From Cloeon dipterum (taxonomy: Eukaryota; Arthropoda; Insecta; Ephemeroptera; Baetidae): 64,000 nt of DNA. Position 1 is the first letter of the stretch, and each line of letters starts with the position of its first letter. Positions 22,537-35,924 of the stretch are shown one piece after another. The stretch is from the NCBI RefSeq assembly GCF_949628265.1, contig NC_088787.1:36754844-36818843 (forward strand), read 5' to 3'. Both the position numbers and the translations under genes were made by a program. Below the pieces are notes generated by a model. That model ran no database searches, had not been told where the DNA came from, and saw nothing but the letters and a program-made list of their open reading frames with translations.

Positions 22537-25500
22537 AGCAGCAAGTGGCAGAGGCGGACAACACTTGCTATTCTCAATCGAACCGCCTCTTTGTTCGCGA
22601 TGTAAATACTAATCTTGAATTTCTTGTTGACACAGGTTCCGATGTGTGCGTTTTCCCGCGCAAGCTGCTCAAGTCAACGGGAGCTTTGGCCAAGACCCAC
22701 CTGGACCTCACTGCTGCCAATGGGACTTCCATTAAGCTCTACGGTGTCCAACCAATGCCGCTCAACCTCGGCTTAAGACGCGACTTCACTTGGAACTTCA
22801 TCGTGGCGGACGTAGGCAAGCCCATCATCGGAATGGACCTCCTACACCACTTCGATCTTCTTGTGGACCCCAAGCGTCGTAAGTTGATTGACGGCTTAAC
22901 AAAGCTATCTGTTTCAGGTGGCTCGTCTAGAGGCGCCTGGCCCAGCGTCAAGACCGTTACTGGCTCTGGTCCCTTCCTGAACATCCCCAAACATTCCCTA
23001 ACCTCACCCGACTCCCTATCCAAGACAAGGTCATCAAGCACGACACGTTGCACCACATTAAAACCACAGACGGACCGCCTGTCTTCACCCGACCTCGCAG
23101 ACTGGACCCGGAGAGGGAAGCCGCAGCAAAGGCGCGTTTCATGTCCTACATCAAGTCTGGCAAAATGCGACCTTCAAGCAGTCAGTGGGCATCGGCACTT
23201 CACACCGTGAAGAAAAATGTTGTAGCGGAGCACGCCTTGAACTGAAGGTTGTCCCGGGGACGTACCTGGTCCCTTATCGACCCTTGTCCAGAAGGGTGCT
23301 GTCAGTTTTCATTGTGAAATGAGCTTTTCTGGGAGAGCGTTGAAATTATACACACACGCGTACTTACTCCATTACTCGGACTACCGATTATCTTTATTTT
23401 GATAGGTGGCAGCATGTTCCAGCTGTATCAAAAAACGACGGATCTTGGCGCGATTGTGGCGACTACCGTATGCTGAACGTAAGAACCGTGCCCGACAGAT
23501 ACCCAATCCCAAACATTCAAGACGCGACTGCAAAGCTGAGTGGCTGCACAGTCTTCTCAGTGCTTGACCTGCCCAAAGCCTTCTACCACATTCCCGTGAA
23601 CCCACCGGACATTCCGAAGACGGCAATCACAACCCCTTTTGGCCTCTTCGAGTTTATCTACATGCCATTTGGACTTCAAAACGCGAGCCAGACCTTTCAG
23701 CGCTTCATGAATGAGGTGACAAGGGAGCTTCCTTTCGTGTTCGTATACATCGACGACATCCTGGTGTTCTCCCACAACCCTGACGAACACGCAGAACACC
23801 TGCGTATCCTTTTCAAGCGTTTAGACTCATATGGACTTGTGCTTAACGCCTCAAAATGCGTATTTGGCGCATCCGAGGTAGATTTTCTTGGTTGCAGGAT
23901 TTCCTCAGATGGCGCCCTTCCGCTGAACAAGCACGTGGACACCATCCTGGCCTTTCCTCAACCAGAGACCCTGGGACAGCTGCGACGCTTCCTAGGACTC
24001 CTGAACTTCTACCATCGCTGGCTGCCCAACATCGCCTTGGATCAGGTTCCGCTAAACCAAATTCTAGCAATTCCAGGCTTGAAGAAGCAGTCAAAAATCG
24101 AGTTCAGCAAAGACGCAGTTGCCGCTTTCAACATGTGCAAGCAGAAGCTAGCGGCAGCGACCAAACTTGCCGACCCAAATCCAAATTGTCCTCTTAGTAT
24201 TGTTACAGATGCTTCCGACTTTGGCATGGGTGGTGTCTTGCAGCAGAAGGTTGATGGCGTTTGGCAACCACTGGGTTTCTTCTCAAAGAAACTTTGCCCT
24301 GCGCTGCAGAAATATACCACTTATGATCGCGAATTGCTTGCAATTTACTCAACTATTTGATATTTCAAGCACATGCTTGAAGCCAGACCCTTCAGCATTT
24401 TCACAGATCACAAACCCCTAACCTCCGCCTTCAAGGAAGAAGGCAAGAACCGATCACCTCGACAGATCCGGCACCTGGACTTCATCAGCCAGTTCTCCAC
24501 AGACATCCGCTAAGTTCCAGGCAAGGACAACCTGGTGGCTGATGCCCTGTCCCGGATCGAGATCGAGGCTATGGAGAAGCTGCCAACCAACTTCGAGGAC
24601 TTGGCGCGAGCTCAAGACGAAGATCCGGAGTTGCAGGAACTTTTTAAAGGAGGGACTGCACTCCACCTTCGACCCATTCCCATTCCTGACACAAACCTGT
24701 CCATCATTTGCGACTCATCCACTGGAAGAGCGCGCCCTTTTCTAACAAGTGATTTCAGATTCCCTGCTTTCTCTGCTTTTCACGGACTGGCTCACCTGGG
24801 AATCAAGGCAACCGTGCGTCTGGTCTCACAAAAATTTGTGTGGCCAGGCCTAAGGAAGGATGTGCGGACCTGGACCCAAGCCTGCGAGCGCTGCCAACTC
24901 TCCAAGGTCACCCGACACGTCACGACACCATGGCAGACACACCCACTTCCTGAAGCAAGGTTCTATGTACTCAATTTAGATCTCATTGGCCCTCTTCCCC
25001 CTTCAAATGGTTTCAAATATTGTTTGACCATCGTTGACCGATTCACTCGTTGGTGTGAAGCAATCCCTCTGGAGGACGCCACTGCTGAACAGATCTGCCG
25101 TTCATTTCTTTCCCATTATGTTTCCAGATTTGGCTGCCCTGTGAAGATCATCACCGACCAAGGCCGGCAGTTTGAGAGCAACCTCTTCAGGAAGTACGCC
25201 CAGCAGTTTGGAATCACCCTGGCCAGAACAACCGCCTATCACCCCCAATGCAACGGCATGGTGGAGAGAATGCATCGCTCCCTGAAGGCCGCCATCATGT
25301 GCAAGCAGAGGGACGAGACGTGGTTGGACAGCCTGCCCCTCATCCTGCTGGGACTCCGCTGCCTCTACAAGGAGGACATCAAGGCAACCCCTGCAGAGCT
25401 GGTCTACGGCGAGACCCTTCGTTTGCCAGGCGAGTTCATTGCTAAAACTGATTTTGCTTACGTCAGCGCCTCTGAACTGCTGCGTCAGCTTAAACAGATA

Positions 25501-26040
25501 TTCACTAAACTTCGTCCTGTTTCAGCCGCGCACCACGTCAAGCCCAAGGTTTTCGTCTTCAAGGAGCTGGACACCGCCCCGAAGGTCTTCCTGAGGACTG
25601 ACGCCACCAGGACATCCCTTCAACCCCCCTACACTGGACCCTATGACGTGCTGGCCAGAGGCGACAAGACGTTCACCCTGAGGATCAAGGAGAAGGATGT
25701 CGTGGTCTCCAAGGATCGCCTGAAGCCTGCCTACACCCTGCCCGAAGACCCGAAGTCAACCCCGGTCACCGAACCAGCTGTCGGCGATCCGGCAACCAGA
25801 GAGAAAGCAGCCCTGCCTTCACCACCACCAGCTGCAGCCCAACCTCCACCACCAGCAGCTACAACCCAACCTCAGAGAGCCTCAACACCACGCCAGAAAG
25901 CTACAACACCTCATCAAGCCGCAACGCCAACTCAACCTCCGCCCGAGCCCACACAACCTCCAGTTGTCACCCGCGCTGGTCGACGCGTACGTTTCGTTGT
26001 GCCTTATCAAGCTGGACATCCTGTCTCAAGGAGGGACTGA
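22497..26040 (+). pseudogene. pol: CsRn1-like Pol, copy 1 (four shared lesions)
   Basis: Domains in order: protease with LVDTGSDVCVF (DTGS at 22629-22640); RT with LDLPKAFYHIPV, MPFGLQNAS and YIDD at 23746-23757; RNase H with IVTDASDFGMGG and FTDHKPL; integrase with an H-H-C-C zinc region (HGLAHLG, CERCQLSK), DLIGPL, ITDQGRQFE and HPQCNGMVERMH; and a Pro/Thr-rich tail. The lesions are a frame change near 22960, a 213-bp insertion at 23218-23430, TGA at 24358-24360 and TAA at 24511-24513. The stop at 26038-26040 touches LTR 2, so the last codons overlap the polypurine tract (AAGGAGGGA). The copy cannot make an intact Pol. Confidence 0.9.
23218..23430. mobile_element. 213-bp TG...CA insertion in RT, copy 1
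   Basis: The insertion starts TGTTGTAGCGG and ends GCTGTATCA, flanked on both sides by AAAAA (23213-23217 and 23431-23435). Removing it with one AAAAA brings the two RT parts back into one frame. The TG/CA ends and 5-bp duplication suggest a solo LTR of another element. The same insertion is present in copies 2 and 3. Confidence 0.75.
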
Positions 26041-26360
26041 TGTGGTGACTACTCAGGCAGGTGGCGCTGCGTACGCCACACATATTCGAAGACTTTAATT
26101 GCTCATCTTCATTAACTTTCCATCAATTTATTCAATTTGCATATTTCATTATTTATAATCAACCTTTACATTAATTATGAACTTTGTTTCATGTCATTAT
26201 CTTAATTACTTAACTTAATACAATTAAAATACTTAAATCATCACGACGTCAACTCAACATTGTAATTTACCCAACTACCGTGTGAATTTTGTCAATAAAT
26301 TAGTGAGTTTATCCTGTTATTGGAAATCTTGTGTTTCTGTAACTGCCTACAACTCCTACA
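26041..26360 (+). repeat. CsRn1 LTR 2 (internal, recombinant)
   Basis: 320 bp. The 5' variant sites (CATCTTCATT, CCTTTACATT) match LTR 4, while the 3' variant sites (ACTTAAATC, CTCAACATT, GTCAATAAAT) match LTR 1. It is identical to LTR 3 at all of these sites. Confidence 0.95.
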
Positions 26361-26620
26361 ACTGGTGACCCTCGACTTGGTGCTGCGACGGACCACGGTA
26401 CAGGACCAACCGGACACTTTTCGGATGGACTTGGACAACCAGCGCTGCTGTTTTCCACCGACACCTGGGTTCATCGCAGTCAACAAACGACACCGCTTCA
26501 CCCAAGACACCTTCGGACACCCATCGGGACACTGTCCGAAACCGTGATTTTCGTGAAAGCGACTAACAAAAGCAATTTCTCTTGTCTTTTTCAAGGCAAT
26601 TTTCAGCTCAAGACTTCAAC

Positions 26621-27478
26621 ATGCAGAACGAAGAGGAGGCCGACGTGCACAACATCACGCAGATGAAGTTCCCTGACTTTTGGAAGAACGACGTGGAAGC
26701 ATGGTTTGAGCGGGTCGACGCATTCTTCATGATTCGCCGCATCAAAAACGACGGCAATCAAGTCGCCTGGATCAAACAACATCTTCCAGAAAATGTGTAT
26801 CTCCAGACGCGCGACGTTTTCCGTGACCTGCCAGCTACCGACCAGTACGACTTCGTCAAAAACGCTATCCTCAAGCGACTCGGTCCCACCAAAGACCAGA
26901 AACTGCAGCAACTTCTCTCCAAAGAAGAGATGGGAGATGAGAAGCCGTCTGTGTATCTGCGCAAGTTTCAGCATTTGGCGGGTACAGACGGTACTGATGA
27001 CATGGTGCGTAATATTTGGATGGGCCAACTACCAGCTGACATGCGCAAACTTTTGGCTGCCCATGGCGATCGCACTCTCGAAAAACAAGCACAGATTGCA
27101 CATGACATCCAAAACGTCGTGGGAAACAAACGGTCTACCTTCTCGGCGACCGCATCTCGTGCCCGCGATGAGTCGCAAGAAGATTTTCGCCGAAAAATCG
27201 AGAAGAACCAACGTGAATTCCAGAATATGATGTATGGGATGTTGGAGAGTATTCAAGATCTTGCTCTCTCAATGAAGAACCGCGGACGCAGTCCAACTCG
27301 GCGCAGCGACCGCACCGACGACAAAGACGGCAAGAAGGATGACTACCAGCGCAAGCAGAGCCGCAGCAAGTCCCGCCACCGCTTCAACAAGGACGGCACC
27401 TGCTACTACCACGGCAAATTCGGCGGCAATGCACGCAAATGCGTGGATGGCTGCCTCTTCAAGCGGCCGGAAAACTAG
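26621..27478 (+). CDS. gag: CsRn1-like Gag, copy 2
   Basis: Open 285-residue frame at exactly +4942 from copy 1, with the same gag core, Arg/Ser-rich linker and CHCC finger. The codon corresponding to 21814 reads Asn (AAT). It is indistinguishable from copy 3 by eye. Confidence 0.88.
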   Translation: MQNEEEADVHNITQMKFPDFWKNDVEAWFERVDAFFMIRRIKNDGNQVAWIKQHLPENVYLQTRDVFRDLPATDQYDFVKNAILKRLGPTKDQKLQQLLSKEEMGDEKPSVYLRKFQHLAGTDGTDDMVRNIWMGQLPADMRKLLAAHGDRTLEKQAQIAHDIQNVVGNKRSTFSATASRARDESQEDFRRKIEKNQREFQNMMYGMLESIQDLALSMKNRGRSPTRRSDRTDDKDGKKDDYQRKQSRSKSRHRFNKDGTCYYHGKFGGNARKCVDGCLFKRPEN

Positions 27479-30400
27479 AGCAGCAAGTGGCAGAGGCGGA
27501 CAACACTTGCTATTCTCAATCGAACCGCCTCTTTGTTCGCGATGTAAATACTAATCTTGAATTTCTTGTTGACACAGGTTCCGATGTGTGCGTTTTCCCG
27601 CGCAAGCTGCTCAAGTCAACGGGAGCTTTGGCCAAGACCCACCTGGACCTCACTGCTGCCAATGGGACTTCCATTAAGCTCTACGGTGTCCAACCAATGC
27701 CGCTCAACCTCGGCTTAAGACGCGACTTCACTTGGAACTTCATCGTGGCGGACGTAGGCAAGCCCATCATCGGAATGGACCTCCTACACCACTTCGATCT
27801 TCTTGTGGACCCCAAGCGTCGTAAGTTGATTGACGGCTTAACAAAGCTATCTGTTTCAGGTGGCTCGTCTAGAGGCGCCTGGCCCAGCGTCAAGACCGTT
27901 ACTGGCTCTGGTCCCTTCCTGAACATCCCCAAACATTCCCTAACCTCACCCGACTCCCTATCCAAGACAAGGTCATCAAGCACGACACGTTGCACCACAT
28001 TAAAACCACAGACGGACCGCCTGTCTTCACCCGACCTCGCAGACTGGACCCGGAGAGGGAAGCCGCAGCAAAGGCGCGTTTCATGTCCTACATCAAGTCT
28101 GGCAAAATGCGACCTTCAAGCAGTCAGTGGGCATCGGCACTTCACACCGTGAAGAAAAATGTTGTAGCGGAGCACGCCTTGAACTGAAGGTTGTCCCGGG
28201 GACGTACCTGGTCCCTTATCGACCCTTGTCCAGAAGGGTGCTGTCAGTTTTCATTGTGAAATGAGCTTTTCTGGGAGAGCGTTGAAATTATACACACACG
28301 CGTACTTACTCCATTACTCGGACTACCGATTATCTTTATTTTGATAGGTGGCAGCATGTTCCAGCTGTATCAAAAAACGACGGATCTTGGCGCGATTGTG
28401 GCGACTACCGTATGCTGAACGTAAGAACCGTGCCCGACAGATACCCAATCCCAAACATTCAAGACGCGACTGCAAAGCTGAGTGGCTGCACAGTCTTCTC
28501 AGTGCTTGACCTGCCCAAAGCCTTCTACCACATTCCCGTGAACCCACCGGACATTCCGAAGACGGCAATCACAACCCCTTTTGGCCTCTTCGAGTTTATC
28601 TACATGCCATTTGGACTTCAAAACGCGAGCCAGACCTTTCAGCGCTTCATGAATGAGGTGACAAGGGAGCTTCCTTTCGTGTTCGTATACATCGACGACA
28701 TCCTGGTGTTCTCCCACAACCCTGACGAACACGCAGAACACCTGCGTATCCTTTTCAAGCGTTTAGACTCATATGGACTTGTGCTTAACGCCTCAAAATG
28801 CGTATTTGGCGCATCCGAGGTAGATTTTCTTGGTTGCAGGATTTCCTCAGATGGCGCCCTTCCGCTGAACAAGCACGTGGACACCATCCTGGCCTTTCCT
28901 CAACCAGAGACCCTGGGACAGCTGCGACGCTTCCTAGGACTCCTGAACTTCTACCATCGCTGGCTGCCCAACATCGCCTTGGATCAGGTTCCGCTAAACC
29001 AAATTCTAGCAATTCCAGGCTTGAAGAAGCAGTCAAAAATCGAGTTCAGCAAAGACGCAGTTGCCGCTTTCAACATGTGCAAGCAGAAGCTAGCGGCAGC
29101 GACCAAACTTGCCGACCCAAATCCAAATTGTCCTCTTAGTATTGTTACAGATGCTTCCGACTTTGGCATGGGTGGTGTCTTGCAGCAGAAGGTTGATGGC
29201 GTTTGGCAACCACTGGGTTTCTTCTCAAAGAAACTTTGCCCTGCGCTGCAGAAATATACCACTTATGATCGCGAATTGCTTGCAATTTACTCAACTATTT
29301 GATATTTCAAGCACATGCTTGAAGCCAGACCCTTCAGCATTTTCACAGATCACAAACCCCTAACCTCCGCCTTCAAGGAAGAAGGCAAGAACCGATCACC
29401 TCGACAGATCCGGCACCTGGACTTCATCAGCCAGTTCTCCACAGACATCCGCTAAGTTCCAGGCAAGGACAACCTGGTGGCTGATGCCCTGTCCCGGATC
29501 GAGATCGAGGCTATGGAGAAGCTGCCAACCAACTTCGAGGACTTGGCGCGAGCTCAAGACGAAGATCCGGAGTTGCAGGAACTTTTTAAAGGAGGGACTG
29601 CACTCCACCTTCGACCCATTCCCATTCCTGACACAAACCTGTCCATCATTTGCGACTCATCCACTGGAAGAGCGCGCCCTTTTCTAACAAGTGATTTCAG
29701 ATTCCCTGCTTTCTCTGCTTTTCACGGACTGGCTCACCTGGGAATCAAGGCAACCGTGCGTCTGGTCTCACAAAAATTTGTGTGGCCAGGCCTAAGGAAG
29801 GATGTGCGGACCTGGACCCAAGCCTGCGAGCGCTGCCAACTCTCCAAGGTCACCCGACACGTCACGACACCATGGCAGACACACCCACTTCCTGAAGCAA
29901 GGTTCTATGTACTCAATTTAGATCTCATTGGCCCTCTTCCCCCTTCAAATGGTTTCAAATATTGTTTGACCATCGTTGACCGATTCACTCGTTGGTGTGA
30001 AGCAATCCCTCTGGAGGACGCCACTGCTGAACAGATCTGCCGTTCATTTCTTTCCCATTATGTTTCCAGATTTGGCTGCCCTGTGAAGATCATCACCGAC
30101 CAAGGCCGGCAGTTTGAGAGCAACCTCTTCAGGAAGTACGCCCAGCAGTTTGGAATCACCCTGGCCAGAACAACCGCCTATCACCCCCAATGCAACGGCA
30201 TGGTGGAGAGAATGCATCGCTCCCTGAAGGCCGCCATCATGTGCAAGCAGAGGGACGAGACGTGGTTGGACAGCCTGCCCCTCATCCTGCTGGGACTCCG
30301 CTGCCTCTACAAGGAGGACATCAAGGCAACCCCTGCAGAGCTGGTCTACGGCGAGACCCTTCGTTTGCCAGGCGAGTTCATTGCTAAAACTGATTTTGCT

Positions 30401-30982
30401 TACGTCAGCGCCTCTGAACTGCTGCGTCAGCTTAAACAGATATTCACTAAACTTCGTCCTGTTTCAGCCGCGCACCACGTCAAGCCCAAGGTTTTCGTCT
30501 TCAAGGAGCTGGACACCGCCCCGAAGGTCTTCCTGAGGACTGACGCCACCAGGACATCCCTTCAACCCCCCTACACTGGACCCTATGACGTGCTGGCCAG
30601 AGGCGACAAGACGTTCACCCTGAGGATCAAGGAGAAGGATGTCGTGGTCTCCAAGGATCGCCTGAAGCCTGCCTACACCCTGCCCGAAGACCCGAAGTCA
30701 ACCCCGGTCACCGAACCAGCTGTCGGCGATCCGGCAACCAGAGAGAAAGCAGCCCTGCCTTCACCACCACCAGCTGCAGCCCAACCTCCACCACCAGCAG
30801 CTACAACCCAACCTCAGAGAGCCTCAACACCACGCCAGAAAGCTACAACACCTCATCAAGCCGCAACGCCAACTCAACCTCCGCCCGAGCCCACACAACC
30901 TCCAGTTGTCACCCGCGCTGGTCGACGCGTACGTTTCGTTGTGCCTTATCAAGCTGGACATCCTGTCTCAAGGAGGGACTGA
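27439..30982 (+). pseudogene. pol: CsRn1-like Pol, copy 2
   Basis: Same protease-RT-RNase H-integrase order as copy 1. It carries the identical lesions at +4942: the frame change near 27900, the 213-bp insertion (28160-28372), TGA at 29300 and TAA at 29453. The shared damage shows that this copy was duplicated after the element had died. Confidence 0.9.
28160..28372. mobile_element. 213-bp TG...CA insertion in RT, copy 2
   Basis: Same insertion and AAAAA flanks as at 23218-23430, shifted by 4942 bp. Confidence 0.75.
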
Positions 30983-31302
30983 TGTGGTGACTACTCAGGC
31001 AGGTGGCGCTGCGTACGCCACACATATTCGAAGACTTTAATTGCTCATCTTCATTAACTTTCCATCAATTTATTCAATTTGCATATTTCATTATTTATAA
31101 TCAACCTTTACATTAATTATGAACTTTGTTTCATGTCATTATCTTAATTACTTAACTTAATACAATTAAAATACTTAAATCATCACGACGTCAACTCAAC
31201 ATTGTAATTTACCCAACTACCGTGTGAATTTTGTCAATAAATTAGTGAGTTTATCCTGTTATTGGAAATCTTGTGTTTCTGTAACTGCCTACAACTCCTA
31301 CA
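30983..31302 (+). repeat. CsRn1 LTR 3 (internal, recombinant)
   Basis: 320 bp with the same mosaic as LTR 2: LTR 4-like at its 5' sites and LTR 1-like at its 3' sites. Confidence 0.95.
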
Positions 31303-31562
31303 ACTGGTGACCCTCGACTTGGTGCTGCGACGGACCACGGTACAGGACCAACCGGACACTTTTCGGATGGACTTGGACAACCAGCGCTGCTGTTTTCCAC
31401 CGACACCTGGGTTCATCGCAGTCAACAAACGACACCGCTTCACCCAAGACACCTTCGGACACCCATCGGGACACTGTCCGAAACCGTGATTTTCGTGAAA
31501 GCGACTAACAAAAGCAATTTCTCTTGTCTTTTTCAAGGCAATTTTCAGCTCAAGACTTCAAC

Positions 31563-32420
31563 ATGCAGAACGAAGAGGAGGCCGACGTGCACAACATCAC
31601 GCAGATGAAGTTCCCTGACTTTTGGAAGAACGACGTGGAAGCATGGTTTGAGCGGGTCGACGCATTCTTCATGATTCGCCGCATCAAAAACGACGGCAAT
31701 CAAGTCGCCTGGATCAAACAACATCTTCCAGAAAATGTGTATCTCCAGACGCGCGACGTTTTCCGTGACCTGCCAGCTACCGACCAGTACGACTTCGTCA
31801 AAAACGCTATCCTCAAGCGACTCGGTCCCACCAAAGACCAGAAACTGCAGCAACTTCTCTCCAAAGAAGAGATGGGAGATGAGAAGCCGTCTGTGTATCT
31901 GCGCAAGTTTCAGCATTTGGCGGGTACAGACGGTACTGATGACATGGTGCGTAATATTTGGATGGGCCAACTACCAGCTGACATGCGCAAACTTTTGGCT
32001 GCCCATGGCGATCGCACTCTCGAAAAACAAGCACAGATTGCACATGACATCCAAAACGTCGTGGGAAACAAACGGTCTACCTTCTCGGCGACCGCATCTC
32101 GTGCCCGCGATGAGTCGCAAGAAGATTTTCGCCGAAAAATCGAGAAGAACCAACGTGAATTCCAGAATATGATGTATGGGATGTTGGAGAGTATTCAAGA
32201 TCTTGCTCTCTCAATGAAGAACCGCGGACGCAGTCCAACTCGGCGCAGCGACCGCACCGACGACAAAGACGGCAAGAAGGATGACTACCAGCGCAAGCAG
32301 AGCCGCAGCAAGTCCCGCCACCGCTTCAACAAGGACGGCACCTGCTACTACCACGGCAAATTCGGCGGCAATGCACGCAAATGCGTGGATGGCTGCCTCT
32401 TCAAGCGGCCGGAAAACTAG
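31563..32420 (+). CDS. gag: CsRn1-like Gag, copy 3
   Basis: Open 285-residue frame at +9884 from copy 1, with the same domains and the Asn variant shared with copy 2. Confidence 0.88.
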   Translation: MQNEEEADVHNITQMKFPDFWKNDVEAWFERVDAFFMIRRIKNDGNQVAWIKQHLPENVYLQTRDVFRDLPATDQYDFVKNAILKRLGPTKDQKLQQLLSKEEMGDEKPSVYLRKFQHLAGTDGTDDMVRNIWMGQLPADMRKLLAAHGDRTLEKQAQIAHDIQNVVGNKRSTFSATASRARDESQEDFRRKIEKNQREFQNMMYGMLESIQDLALSMKNRGRSPTRRSDRTDDKDGKKDDYQRKQSRSKSRHRFNKDGTCYYHGKFGGNARKCVDGCLFKRPEN

Positions 32421-35400
32421 AGCAGCAAGTGGCAGAGGCGGACAACACTTGCTATTCTCAATCGAACCGCCTCTTTGTTCGCGATGTAAATACTAATCTT
32501 GAATTTCTTGTTGACACAGGTTCCGATGTGTGCGTTTTCCCGCGCAAGCTGCTCAAGTCAACGGGAGCTTTGGCCAAGACCCACCTGGACCTCACTGCTG
32601 CCAATGGGACTTCCATTAAGCTCTACGGTGTCCAACCAATGCCGCTCAACCTCGGCTTAAGACGCGACTTCACTTGGAACTTCATCGTGGCGGACGTAGG
32701 CAAGCCCATCATCGGAATGGACCTCCTACACCACTTCGATCTTCTTGTGGACCCCAAGCGTCGTAAGTTGATTGACGGCTTAACAAAGCTATCTGTTTCA
32801 GGTGGCTCGTCTAGAGGCGCCTGGCCCAGCGTCAAGACCGTTACTGGCTCTGGTCCCTTCCTGAACATCCCCAAACATTCCCTAACCTCACCCGACTCCC
32901 TATCCAAGACAAGGTCATCAAGCACGACACGTTGCACCACATTAAAACCACAGACGGACCGCCTGTCTTCACCCGACCTCGCAGACTGGACCCGGAGAGG
33001 GAAGCCGCAGCAAAGGCGCGTTTCATGTCCTACATCAAGTCTGGCAAAATGCGACCTTCAAGCAGTCAGTGGGCATCGGCACTTCACACCGTGAAGAAAA
33101 ATGTTGTAGCGGAGCACGCCTTGAACTGAAGGTTGTCCCGGGGACGTACCTGGTCCCTTATCGACCCTTGTCCAGAAGGGTGCTGTCAGTTTTCATTGTG
33201 AAATGAGCTTTTCTGGGAGAGCGTTGAAATTATACACACACGCGTACTTACTCCATTACTCGGACTACCGATTATCTTTATTTTGATAGGTGGCAGCATG
33301 TTCCAGCTGTATCAAAAAACGACGGATCTTGGCGCGATTGTGGCGACTACCGTATGCTGAACGTAAGAACCGTGCCCGACAGATACCCAATCCCAAACAT
33401 TCAAGACGCGACTGCAAAGCTGAGTGGCTGCACAGTCTTCTCAGTGCTTGACCTGCCCAAAGCCTTCTACCACATTCCCGTGAACCCACCGGACATTCCG
33501 AAGACGGCAATCACAACCCCTTTTGGCCTCTTCGAGTTTATCTACATGCCATTTGGACTTCAAAACGCGAGCCAGACCTTTCAGCGCTTCATGAATGAGG
33601 TGACAAGGGAGCTTCCTTTCGTGTTCGTATACATCGACGACATCCTGGTGTTCTCCCACAACCCTGACGAACACGCAGAACACCTGCGTATCCTTTTCAA
33701 GCGTTTAGACTCATATGGACTTGTGCTTAACGCCTCAAAATGCGTATTTGGCGCATCCGAGGTAGATTTTCTTGGTTGCAGGATTTCCTCAGATGGCGCC
33801 CTTCCGCTGAACAAGCACGTGGACACCATCCTGGCCTTTCCTCAACCAGAGACCCTGGGACAGCTGCGACGCTTCCTAGGACTCCTGAACTTCTACCATC
33901 GCTGGCTGCCCAACATCGCCTTGGATCAGGTTCCGCTAAACCAAATTCTAGCAATTCCAGGCTTGAAGAAGCAGTCAAAAATCGAGTTCAGCAAAGACGC
34001 AGTTGCCGCTTTCAACATGTGCAAGCAGAAGCTAGCGGCAGCGACCAAACTTGCCGACCCAAATCCAAATTGTCCTCTTAGTATTGTTACAGATGCTTCC
34101 GACTTTGGCATGGGTGGTGTCTTGCAGCAGAAGGTTGATGGCGTTTGGCAACCACTGGGTTTCTTCTCAAAGAAACTTTGCCCTGCGCTGCAGAAATATA
34201 CCACTTATGATCGCGAATTGCTTGCAATTTACTCAACTATTTGATATTTCAAGCACATGCTTGAAGCCAGACCCTTCAGCATTTTCACAGATCACAAACC
34301 CCTAACCTCCGCCTTCAAGGAAGAAGGCAAGAACCGATCACCTCGACAGATCCGGCACCTGGACTTCATCAGCCAGTTCTCCACAGACATCCGCTAAGTT
34401 CCAGGCAAGGACAACCTGGTGGCTGATGCCCTGTCCCGGATCGAGATCGAGGCTATGGAGAAGCTGCCAACCAACTTCGAGGACTTGGCGCGAGCTCAAG
34501 ACGAAGATCCGGAGTTGCAGGAACTTTTTAAAGGAGGGACTGCACTCCACCTTCGACCCATTCCCATTCCTGACACAAACCTGTCCATCATTTGCGACTC
34601 ATCCACTGGAAGAGCGCGCCCTTTTCTAACAAGTGATTTCAGATTCCCTGCTTTCTCTGCTTTTCACGGACTGGCTCACCTGGGAATCAAGGCAACCGTG
34701 CGTCTGGTCTCACAAAAATTTGTGTGGCCAGGCCTAAGGAAGGATGTGCGGACCTGGACCCAAGCCTGCGAGCGCTGCCAACTCTCCAAGGTCACCCGAC
34801 ACGTCACGACACCATGGCAGACACACCCACTTCCTGAAGCAAGGTTCTATGTACTCAATTTAGATCTCATTGGCCCTCTTCCCCCTTCAAATGGTTTCAA
34901 ATATTGTTTGACCATCGTTGACCGATTCACTCGTTGGTGTGAAGCAATCCCTCTGGAGGACGCCACTGCTGAACAGATCTGCCGTTCATTTCTTTCCCAT
35001 TATGTTTCCAGATTTGGCTGCCCTGTGAAGATCATCACCGACCAAGGCCGGCAGTTTGAGAGCAACCTCTTCAGGAAGTACGCCCAGCAGTTTGGAATCA
35101 CCCTGGCCAGAACAACCGCCTATCACCCCCAATGCAACGGCATGGTGGAGAGAATGCATCGCTCCCTGAAGGCCGCCATCATGTGCAAGCAGAGGGACGA
35201 GACGTGGTTGGACAGCCTGCCCCTCATCCTGCTGGGACTCCGCTGCCTCTACAAGGAGGACATCAAGGCAACCCCTGCAGAGCTGGTCTACGGCGAGACC
35301 CTTCGTTTGCCAGGCGAGTTCATTGCTAAAACTGATTTTGCTTACGTCAGCGCCTCTGAACTGCTGCGTCAGCTTAAACAGATATTCACTAAACTTCGTC

Positions 35401-35924
35401 CTGTTTCAGCCGCGCACCACGTCAAGCCCAAGGTTTTCGTCTTCAAGGAGCTGGACACCGCCCCGAAGGTCTTCCTGAGGACTGACGCCACCAGGACATC
35501 CCTTCAACCCCCCTACACTGGACCCTATGACGTGCTGGCCAGAGGCGACAAGACGTTCACCCTGAGGATCAAGGAGAAGGATGTCGTGGTCTCCAAGGAT
35601 CGCCTGAAGCCTGCCTACACCCTGCCCGAAGACCCGAAGTCAACCCCGGTCACCGAACCAGCTGTCGGCGATCCGGCAACCAGAGAGAAAGCAGCCCTGC
35701 CTTCACCACCACCAGCTGCAGCCCAACCTCCACCACCAGCAGCTACAACCCAACCTCAGAGAGCCTCAACACCACGCCAGAAAGCTACAACACCTCATCA
35801 AGCCGCAACGCCAACTCAACCTCCGCCCGAGCCCACACAACCTCCAGTTGTCACCCGCGCTGGTCGACGCGTACGTTTCGTTGTGCCTTATCAAGCTGGA
35901 CATCCTGTCTCAAGGAGGGACTGA
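32381..35924 (+). pseudogene. pol: CsRn1-like Pol, copy 3
   Basis: Same domain order and the same four lesions as copies 1 and 2 (insertion at 33102-33314, TGA at 34242, TAA at 34395). Its stop touches LTR 4. Confidence 0.9.
33102..33314. mobile_element. 213-bp TG...CA insertion in RT, copy 3
   Basis: Same insertion and AAAAA flanks as at 23218-23430, shifted by 9884 bp. Confidence 0.75.

Noticed and set aside
23218..23430. 213-bp insert read as a spliceosomal intron
   Set aside because: The flanking AAAAA duplication and TG/CA ends fit an insertion better, and no GT-AG pair restores the RT frame at these borders.
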